A stretch of 10,416 nucleotides of DNA from Gammaproteobacteria bacterium (GTDB lineage: Bacteria > Pseudomonadota > Gammaproteobacteria > Steroidobacterales > Steroidobacteraceae): contig JASHVF010000170.1 of assembly GCA_030039615.1 (NCBI GenBank), positions 1-10,416 of the forward strand, given 5' to 3'. The notes beneath the pieces were generated by a model. That model ran no database searches and was not told where the DNA came from. It saw only the letters and a list, made by a program, of their open reading frames with translations. Made by a program: the position numbers and the translations under genes. Of the stretch, positions 1 through 4,807 are shown piece by piece (within the stretch, counting starts at the first letter, position 1; the number at the start of each line of letters is the position of its first letter).

Positions 1-4
1 CCGC

Positions 5-964
5 TTGATTCATTCGCGCATCGCCGGCACCGGCTCGCACCTGCCCGAGAAGGTCGTCACCAATTTCGACCTGGAGAAGATGGTCGATACCAGCGACGAG
101 TGGATCCGCACCCGCACCGGGATCGAGCGGCGCCACATTGCCGCCGATGACGAGACCACGGTCGACCTGGCGGAAGTCGCCGCGCGGCGCGCGCTCGATG
201 CCGCGGGCATCGCGCCGCAGGACGTCGACTTCATCGCCTTCGGCACCACCACCCCGGATCTGGTGTTCCCCAACTGCGGGGTGCTGCTGCAGGCGCGCCT
301 CGGCTGCCGCAACGTGCCGGCCTTCAGCGTGGAAACTGCCTGCGCGGGCTTCATGTACGCGCTCTCGATCGCCGACAAGTACGTGCGCTGCGGCGAGGCG
401 CAGCGCGCGCTGGTGATCGGCGCCGAGACGCTCTCGCGCATCACCGACTGGAACGACCGCTCGACCGCCGTGCTGTTCGCCGACGGCGCCGGGGCCGTGG
501 TGCTCACACCGAGCGCCACGCCGGGGGTGCTTTCGACCCATCTGCATGCCGACGGGCAGTACAAGGATCTGCTCTACTGCGGCGGCGGTGTCTCGAAGGG
601 TCTCGCGGGCGGCAAGCTCGCGATCATCATGGCCGGAAACGAGGTCTTCAAGGTAGCGGTCACCAAGCTCGGCCAGGCGGTCGATGAAACGCTCGCCGCC
701 AACGGCCTCGACCGCAGCGCGCTCGACTGGCTGGTGCCGCACCAGGCCAATATCCGCATCATCCAGGCGACCGCGCGCAAGCTCGACATGCCGATGGAGC
801 GGGTGATCGTGACCGTGCAGGAGCACGGCAATACCTCGGCGGCCTCGGTACCGCTCGCGCTCGACGTCGCGGTGCGCGACGGCCGGATTCAGCGCGGGCA
901 GCTGTTGCTGCTCGAGGCCTTCGGCGGCGGATTTACCTGGGGTTCCGCGCTGGTGCGTTACTGA
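5..964 (+). CDS. fabH: 3-oxoacyl-ACP synthase III (FabH)
   Basis: FabH condenses acetyl-CoA with malonyl-ACP to start type II fatty-acid synthesis in the cytosol. The 319 residues match the family's usual length of about 317. The thiolase-fold catalytic triad is visible: Cys113 in ETACAGF, His246 in VPHQAN and Asn276 in HGNTSAAS. The N-terminus (GTGSHLPE, then SDEWIRTRTGIERRH) follows E. coli FabH almost residue for residue. The start is uncertain: the first in-window start is a TTG at position 5, one residue longer than the E. coli protein, and a start just beyond the left edge cannot be excluded. No fabD or other fab gene follows, since the next gene lies on the opposite strand, so this is either the last gene of its operon or a separate fabH copy. 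The catalytic residues make the function nearly certain. Confidence 0.95.
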   Translation: MIHSRIAGTGSHLPEKVVTNFDLEKMVDTSDEWIRTRTGIERRHIAADDETTVDLAEVAARRALDAAGIAPQDVDFIAFGTTTPDLVFPNCGVLLQARLGCRNVPAFSVETACAGFMYALSIADKYVRCGEAQRALVIGAETLSRITDWNDRSTAVLFADGAGAVVLTPSATPGVLSTHLHADGQYKDLLYCGGGVSKGLAGGKLAIIMAGNEVFKVAVTKLGQAVDETLAANGLDRSALDWLVPHQANIRIIQATARKLDMPMERVIVTVQEHGNTSAASVPLALDVAVRDGRIQRGQLLLLEAFGGGFTWGSALVRY

Positions 965-970
965 CGGGCG

Positions 971-1000
971 AAAAAAAACGCCGCGCATGAGCGCGGCGTC
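971..1000 (-). terminator. Rho-independent terminator, strongest for the minus strand
   Basis: A perfect 9-bp stem (acgccgcgc at 978-986, gcgcggcgt at 991-999) closes a 4-nt loop. Read on the minus strand, the stem runs into eight T residues (971-978), an ideal terminator for the lipoprotein gene that ends at 1027. On the plus strand only a weak CTTTC follows, so it may also stop fabH transcripts, less efficiently. Confidence 0.88.
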
Positions 1001-1026
1001 TTTCATCGGCCTCAGGGACCTTTCGC

Positions 1027-1344
1027 TTACTTGGATACCGACCGCTTGAACATACGGTCGATTTTCTCGTTCGTCGCGTCACAGCACGACTGACTGGCAT
1101 GGGCCGCAGCCAGCGCCTGGTTTGCCGTGCTCTGCGCACCACTGGCCGCCTGTCCGGCCGAGGAGGCGGCGCTGTTGGCCGCATCGGCGGCGCTCTTGGC
1201 AGCGGACGTATCGCTCTGGGCCTTGGCCAACTGGGCCTTCAGGTCGTCAATCTGTGCCTGGATGGGCTTCAGATCCGTACAACCTGCCATTCCCACCACC
1301 AGCGCCGCGGCAGCCGCAGCTTTCACAATGCTCGCGCACTTCAT
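1027..1344 (-). CDS. Murein-lipoprotein-like outer-membrane lipoprotein (Lpp/OprI type)
   Basis: A 105-residue lipoprotein precursor. Residues 1-21 form a signal peptide (Lys2, Lys8, then an alanine/valine-rich core) ending in the lipobox MAGC, with Cys22 as the lipidated residue. The mature part of about 84 residues has no predicted membrane span. It is an alanine-rich heptad coiled coil (about 30-90) and ends TNEKIDRMFKRSVSK. This resembles the C-terminus of Pseudomonas OprI, including the final Lys that in Lpp proteins is joined to peptidoglycan. By analogy it tethers the outer membrane to the cell wall; murein linkage is inferred. I chose the ATG at 1342-1344 because it begins the signal peptide and has an AAGGGGA ribosome site 5-6 nt upstream; the frame stays open further upstream. 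Odd: Cys87-Cys88 sit within the coiled coil. It has its own promoter and a strong terminator, as expected for an abundant monocistronic lipoprotein. Confidence 0.85.
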   Translation of the reverse strand: MKCASIVKAAAAAALVVGMAGCTDLKPIQAQIDDLKAQLAKAQSDTSAAKSAADAANSAASSAGQAASGAQSTANQALAAAHASQSCCDATNEKIDRMFKRSVSK

Positions 1345-1378
1345 ACAAGTCCCCTTTGGGTTGTTGATTCGGGATGCC

Positions 1379-1407
1379 TTGATAACCGATGCGACTCCGG
1401 TGGGCAA
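1379..1407 (-). promoter_or_regulatory. Candidate sigma-70 promoter of the lipoprotein gene
   Basis: On the minus strand, TTGCCC (1402-1407) and TATCAA (1379-1384) are separated by 17 bp. Each matches the sigma-70 consensus at four of six bases. The predicted transcript would have a leader of roughly 30 nt before the ATG at 1344. This is pattern matching only. Confidence 0.45.
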
Positions 1408-1572
1408 GTTCCGCCGTTTTCGCCGCTCGCAACTGCATCAAATTTGCCGTTGGAATGCAACTGCGAAGACCCTGATGTCTTGGGTTCGCGACAGCTGCGC
1501 GGGCGCTCGATCGCGGCGCGTCGCGCGACTCGCTGAACGGCGACTGAATGCAGTTTGGCGCATGAATTTCCG

Positions 1573-1588
1573 GCATGCGCGCGCATGC
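1573..1588. repeat. 16-bp perfect palindrome of alternating purine/pyrimidine
   Basis: GCATGCGCGCGCATGC equals its own reverse complement, and every step alternates purine and pyrimidine. Such tracts can extrude or adopt left-handed DNA under supercoiling, or serve as a dimeric protein site. Nothing around it shows a role. Confidence 0.6.
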
Positions 1589-1748
1589 GAGGCGCGGCGT
1601 GTGGGTGCGAGCGGGTGTTGTTGATGTCGCGATGTCAGAGTGTTCCTTAAGAATTTGTAATTGCACTGGTTCCACCGCGACCTATACGGCGCGTGCCGCG
1701 TGAGGAGGATGCGGACGCGCGCATGGCAGGGGGTGCTGAGTGGGCTCG

Positions 1749-1813
1749 CGCAGTGGGGATGCGCAGTAGGCGTACGCATTGGGCATGCGCATTGGATATA
1801 CGCAATGGCCGAC
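1749..1813 (+). repeat. Five tandem 13-bp degenerate repeats (CGCANTRG core)
   Basis: Five consecutive units begin at 1749, 1762, 1775, 1788 and 1801, exactly 13 bp apart: cgcagtggggatg, cgcagtaggcgta, cgcattgggcatg, cgcattggatata, cgcaatggccgac. All share CGCANTRG in their first eight bases, while the last five vary. A weaker sixth unit may start at 1736. The array ends about 52 bp upstream of the predicted lexA -35 element. It could be a decayed tandem duplication or a multi-site binding array; no family is recognised. Confidence 0.7.
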
Positions 1814-1865
1814 GTGACCGATGACTTGGCCGCAGTGAGGCGCCGGCGCATCAGCATTCCAGGGC

Positions 1866-1893
1866 TTGCCGAAGTGCCCAATCTGGATATAAT
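1866..1893 (+). promoter_or_regulatory. lexA promoter (-35 and -10)
   Basis: TTGCCG (1866-1871) and a perfect TATAAT (1888-1893) are spaced 16 bp apart. Transcription should start near 1900, directly in front of the LexA operator, so bound LexA would block initiation or early elongation. This promoter probably drives lexA, imuA and imuB, and possibly dnaE2. Confidence 0.75.
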
Positions 1894-1901
1894 CACAGTA
1901 A

Positions 1902-1917
1902 CTGTATATATAAACAG
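1902..1917. promoter_or_regulatory. LexA operator (SOS box)
   Basis: CTGTATATATAAACAG fits the E. coli-type SOS consensus CTG-N10-CAG with near-ideal AT alternation in the middle. It lies at about +2 to +17 from the predicted start site and 11 bp before the lexA ATG, the expected place for autorepression. The palindrome ACAGTAACTGT (1895-1905) overlaps its left half and may add an extra half site. Confidence 0.93.
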
Positions 1918-1928
1918 GCAGGCTCAAA

Positions 1929-2552
1929 ATGTCCGACCTTACTCCCCGCCAGACACAGATCCTGCGCCTCATTCAGCGGTTCATCTCCGATACCGGCATG
2001 CCGCCCACGCGGGCTGAGATCGCCCATGAGCTCGGCTTCCGTTCGCCCAACGCGGCCGAGGAGCATCTGCGGGCACTCGCCCGCAAGGGTGTCATCGCGC
2101 TCGTGCCCGGTACATCCCGGGGCATTCAGCTGAAAGACACGATGCGCGAGCAGATAGGCCTGCCACTCATCGGCCGGGTGGCCGCCGGCAGGCCGATCTT
2201 CGCCGAGGAGAATTTCGAGGCCCGGCTCGCGATCGATCCGGAAGTCTTCCAGCCGCGGCCGCATTACCTGCTCAAGGTCACCGGCATGAGCATGAAGGAC
2301 GCCGGGATCCTCGATGGCGACCTGGTCGCGGTGCATCGTACCTCCGAGGTACGCAGCCGCCAGATCGTGGTGGCGCGGCTCGAGAACGAAGTGACCGTGA
2401 AACGCTATCGCCAGGAAGGCTCGGTCGTGTGGCTGCTGCCCGAGAACAGCGACTTCGAGCCGATCAGGGTGGATCTGCGCGAACAGCCGCTGCTCATCGA
2501 GGGCGTCGTGGTGGGCGTCGTGCGCCGCGGCCGCGCGAGTGGGTTGATGTGA
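1929..2552 (+). CDS. lexA: SOS repressor LexA
   Basis: LexA represses DNA-damage genes and cleaves itself when stimulated by RecA filaments. The 207-residue protein has an N-terminal winged helix-turn-helix (about 1-68), including PPTRAEIAHELGFRSPNAAE, nearly identical to E. coli LexA and consistent with an E. coli-type operator. The cleavage site is Ala86-Gly87 in GRVAAGRP. The catalytic dyad is Ser121 (GMSM) and Lys158 (EVTVKRY), matching E. coli Ser119 and Lys156. All residues needed for autocleavage are present. The ATG at 1929 has an AGG ribosome site six bases upstream (1920-1922) and gives the usual N-terminus. Its own promoter carries the SOS box at 1902-1917, so it should be autoregulated. 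imuA begins 13 bp after its stop, making lexA the first gene of the mutagenesis cassette. It may be the only LexA or a cassette-specific second copy; the window cannot tell. Confidence 0.98.
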   Translation: MSDLTPRQTQILRLIQRFISDTGMPPTRAEIAHELGFRSPNAAEEHLRALARKGVIALVPGTSRGIQLKDTMREQIGLPLIGRVAAGRPIFAEENFEARLAIDPEVFQPRPHYLLKVTGMSMKDAGILDGDLVAVHRTSEVRSRQIVVARLENEVTVKRYRQEGSVVWLLPENSDFEPIRVDLREQPLLIEGVVVGVVRRGRASGLM

Positions 2553-2565
2553 TCTCCATGGGCTT

Positions 2566-3204
2566 ATGGACGGCGATCCGAAGCTCGCTCGACTGCTCGA
2601 GCATCCGGCCATCTGGCGCGGCCGCAGCGCCGCTCGATTCGCGGTGCTGCCGAGTGGCTTTGCCCCACTCGATGAGCGGCTCCCCGGTAAAGGCTGGCCG
2701 CGCAGCGGGCTGATCGAGATTCTCACCGCGCGCTTCGGCAGCGGCGAGCTGCAGCTGCTGCTGCCGGCGCTCGGCGCGCTGACGCGCGCCGCCGGGGCGC
2801 GCTGGTGCGTGTGGGTCGCACCACCGTTGATGCCGTTCGCGCCGGCGCTCGCCGCGGCCGGCGTGGTGCTCGATCGCGTGGCCGTGGTCGGCGGCGCGCG
2901 GCCGCTGTGGGCTTTCGAGCAGGTGCTGCGTTCCGGCGCCTGTGATGCGGCGCTCGCCTGGGCGCGACGCCCGAAGCCGAGTGAGCTGCGCCGGCTGCAG
3001 CTCGCGGCCGAGCGGGGCCGGACTCTCGGCGTGTTGTTTCGCCCCTGGAGCGCCGCGCGCGAAGCATCCCCGGCGGTGCTGCGTCTCGGTCTCGCGCCGC
3101 TCACCGCGGGCGCATGCGTCACTCTCCTCAAAGGCCGCAGCACGGATCGCGGCGCGATCGAGCTCACCTGGCCTGAGCACCGCCCGGCGCCTCTGCAGGG
3201 TTGA
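2566..3204 (+). CDS. imuA: Translesion synthesis accessory protein ImuA
   Basis: ImuA is the small RecA-like (formerly 'SulA-like') member of the ImuA-ImuB-DnaE2 mutasome. It is required for damage-induced mutagenesis in several bacteria and acts in the cytosol near the replisome. The 212 residues are of usual length. The family signature near the start is clear: HPAIWRG (13-19), then PSGFAPLDERLPGKGWPRSG (29-48), leading to the strand LIEIL. The following ARFGSGEL (55-62) lies where RecA has its P-loop but lacks GKT/S, so nucleotide binding is doubtful, as is common in this family. Later strands (WCVWVAPP, LGVLFRP) fit a RecA-like core. It starts 13 bp after lexA and stops 3 bp before imuB in the same reading frame, which implies co-transcription from the SOS promoter. 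Identity is secure from sequence plus gene order. Confidence 0.93.
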   Translation: MDGDPKLARLLEHPAIWRGRSAARFAVLPSGFAPLDERLPGKGWPRSGLIEILTARFGSGELQLLLPALGALTRAAGARWCVWVAPPLMPFAPALAAAGVVLDRVAVVGGARPLWAFEQVLRSGACDAALAWARRPKPSELRRLQLAAERGRTLGVLFRPWSAAREASPAVLRLGLAPLTAGACVTLLKGRSTDRGAIELTWPEHRPAPLQG

Positions 3205-3207
3205 GGG

Positions 3208-4623
3208 ATGGCGCTGCTTCCCATACCTGCCGGGACGCAACCCGATGAGGCACAGTCGCCGCCCGCCGCTCCTGCGCGGCGCGCCGTGCCGCTCGCCGTG
3301 CCGGTTGTGGCGGGCGCATCCGGCGTGGTGGCAGCCGAGCTGTGGGCCGGTGTGCATCTGTCCGGACTTGCGCCGGCGGATGCGCTGCTGCGCCTCGCGC
3401 GCCGGGCTGAACGGTTCACGCCGCGCGTGAGCCTCGAGCCGCCGGATGGCCTGTTGCTCGAAGTAAGAGGCAGCCTGCACCTGTTCGCGGGCGTTACCGG
3501 CCTGCGCCGCGCCGTCACCGAGGAATGCCGCCGCCTCGGCCTGACGGCCGTGCTGGCGTTTGCGCCGACGCCGCTCGCGGCACTGGCGCTGGCGCGCGCC
3601 GGTCGGGCGCACGCCGTCCTCGAAATGAGCGCACTCGTCGGGCAGCTCGCGCCGCTGCCGCTTGCGACGCTGCGCTGGCCCGGGAAGATTTGCGAGCGTC
3701 TCGCACGCTGCGGAGTGCGCACCGTCGGTGCGGCACTGCGCCTGCCGCGCGCGGGCTTCGCGCGCCGCTTCGGCACCGCGCAGCTCGCCGTGCTCGATGC
3801 GCTCACCGGCCGCAGCCGCGATCTGCGCAGCGCCTTTCGGGCGCGCGTGCGCTTCCGCCGCCGCCGCGAGCTCACCTGCGAGCTGGAGAATCATCAGGTG
3901 ATTCTCGCGACGCTCGCGCCGCTCTTTGCCGCGCTCGCTGCGTTTCTCACCGAGCGCCAGTGCGGCGTCGTCGAGCTCGAGTGTCTGCTCGACCATCGGC
4001 ATGCGCCCGCGACCCGCTGCGTGCTGCGGCTCGCGGCCCCGATGGCGGATGCGCGGCGCCTGGCGGAGCTGCTCGGGGAGCGCCTCGAGAGGCTGCCGTT
4101 GCCGGAACCGGTACGCGGTTGCGAGCTGCGCAGCGCCGCGCTGGTGCCGCAGCGGCCGGACTGCCTGCATCTGTGGCAGCCCGGGGAGCACGGCGGCGGT
4201 CTCTCGAGCGAGGCGTCCGGGCTCATCGAGAGCCTGCGTGCCCGGCTGGGAGAGGACGCGATCCACGGGCTGGCTCAGCTCGAGGGACATCGGCCGGAAA
4301 AGGCCTGGGGCAAGACCGCGCCACCGGCCGCCGCCGGCTACCGCGCCGCGCCGCGGCGCCGTACCCGCTCGCCTCCCGTGATGCGCCGTCCGCTGTGGCT
4401 GCTGCCGATGCCGCGGTCGTTGCGGGTGCGGGACGGGAAGCCGCGGCGGCGCGGCCCCCTGCGCCTCATCGGCGAGCCGGAGCGTATCGAGACCGGCTGG
4501 TGGGACGGCGAGGAGATCGCGCGCGATTACTACACCGCCGCGGACATCCACGGCGTCCTGCTGTGGATATTCCGCGAGCGCGAGGCGCCGCATCACTGGT
4601 ATCTCCACGGAGTGTTCGGGTGA
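3208..4623 (+). CDS. imuB: Catalytically inactive Y-family polymerase homologue ImuB
   Basis: ImuB is the hub of the mutasome. It resembles DinB-type polymerases but lacks the catalytic acids, and in studied species it binds the beta clamp and recruits DnaE2. The 471 residues show the family block FTPRVSLEPPDGLLLEVRGS (70-89). The polymerase SIDE-type motif is replaced there by SLEPP, so no synthesis is expected. The diagnostic C-terminal tail is intact: PERIETGWWDG (424-434), ARDYY (438-442), LWIFRER (452-458) and HWYLHGVFG (463-471). Residues 1-69 are unlike the usual ImuB start: I cannot find the LWxxLHxP first strand at the N-terminus, and an alanine/proline-rich segment stands there instead. 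No clear clamp-binding pentapeptide is seen; CLHLW (319-323) is a degenerate candidate. The ATG at 3208 follows a GAGGG just upstream and is preceded by the imuA stop in the same frame. An inverted repeat begins directly after the stop. Confidence 0.95.
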   Translation: MALLPIPAGTQPDEAQSPPAAPARRAVPLAVPVVAGASGVVAAELWAGVHLSGLAPADALLRLARRAERFTPRVSLEPPDGLLLEVRGSLHLFAGVTGLRRAVTEECRRLGLTAVLAFAPTPLAALALARAGRAHAVLEMSALVGQLAPLPLATLRWPGKICERLARCGVRTVGAALRLPRAGFARRFGTAQLAVLDALTGRSRDLRSAFRARVRFRRRRELTCELENHQVILATLAPLFAALAAFLTERQCGVVELECLLDHRHAPATRCVLRLAAPMADARRLAELLGERLERLPLPEPVRGCELRSAALVPQRPDCLHLWQPGEHGGGLSSEASGLIESLRARLGEDAIHGLAQLEGHRPEKAWGKTAPPAAAGYRAAPRRRTRSPPVMRRPLWLLPMPRSLRVRDGKPRRRGPLRLIGEPERIETGWWDGEEIARDYYTAADIHGVLLWIFREREAPHHWYLHGVFG

Positions 4624-4768
4624 GCGTCAGGCGAGGAGCTGCAGGCGTGAGCGCAAAAAAGGATTTTCGGGAGCGTGCGCGGCAGGATGCCGCGCCCGCA
4701 GCCTCCAGGGACGGATTCACGGCGGTCCCGAAAATCCTTTTTTTTGATCGCGCCTGCTCTTCTGACGC
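4624..4768. repeat. Long imperfect inverted repeat filling the imuB-dnaE2 spacer
   Basis: Three nested pairs of arms surround a centre near 4700. The core arms are 18 bp and perfect (4655-4672 with 4726-4743). Next outwards are gcaggcg (4641-4647) with cgcctgc (4751-4757), which extends the core to 32-bp arms with four mismatches. Outermost are gcgtcag (4624-4630) with ctgacgc (4762-4768), offset by a 6-nt difference. Inside lies a second perfect hairpin, GCGCGGCA-gga-TGCCGCGC (4677-4695). The element starts at the base after the imuB stop and is non-coding. It looks like a dispersed intergenic repeat or a small non-autonomous mobile element. I see no clear target-site duplication and no second copy in this window. 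Confidence 0.7.
4655..4745 (+). terminator. Terminator-like stem with T-run between imuB and dnaE2
   Basis: The stem GGATTTTCGGGA (4661-4672) pairs with TCCCGAAAATCC (4726-4737) and is followed by eight T residues (4738-4745). On the other strand the left arm gives six T residues, so the structure is symmetric. The 53-nt interior contains its own 8-bp hairpin. The large loop makes this a non-standard intrinsic terminator, but stem and U-run are of the right kind. If active it would cut dnaE2 off from the SOS promoter; if only partly active it would lower DnaE2 relative to ImuA/ImuB. Confidence 0.45.
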
Positions 4769-4797
4769 ACCGCCTCACCCCACGCCCCGTGCGATTC

Positions 4798-4802
4798 AGG
4801 AG
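4798..4802 (+). promoter_or_regulatory. Ribosome binding site that decides the dnaE2 start
   Basis: AGGAG at 4798-4802 overlaps the possible GTG start at 4802 but lies five bases before the TTG at 4808. Normal spacing therefore favours TTG as the start of dnaE2. Confidence 0.6.
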
Positions 4803-4807
4803 TGACG

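Larger units (their letters stand above)
1408..1865. other. Gene-free intergenic stretch between the divergent lipoprotein and lexA genes
   Basis: No reading frame here looks like a protein: the open frames on both strands are low-complexity, and I find no convincing ribosome site, signal peptide or recognised motif. I see no tRNA or known small RNA. The stretch holds a 16-bp palindrome (1573-1588), a locally AT-rich patch (about 1645-1665), and the 13-bp repeat array (1749-1813). At nearly 460 bp it is long for a simple divergent promoter region, so an unannotated RNA or a remnant element is possible. Confidence 0.6.

Noticed and set aside
1661..2017. Short plus-strand frame of 118 codons running through the 13-bp repeats into lexA.
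   Set aside because: It overlaps the lexA promoter and SOS box and runs into lexA out of frame; no ribosome site or recognisable domain.
1893..4608. Two long minus-strand open frames (660 and 704 codons) opposite lexA, imuA and imuB.
   Set aside because: Low-complexity Arg/Ala/Ser-rich products overlapping three clearly real genes; explained by GC-rich codon use.
4624..4800. A separate SOS box or promoter for dnaE2 in the spacer.
   Set aside because: I looked for CTG-N10-CAG and for paired -35/-10 elements. A TTGATC at 4744 has no acceptable -10 at 16-18 bp, and no SOS box is present.
3525..4805. A 426-codon plus-strand frame overlapping imuB.
   Set aside because: Arg/Ala-rich shadow in another frame of imuB, whose own frame carries conserved ImuB motifs through to the end.
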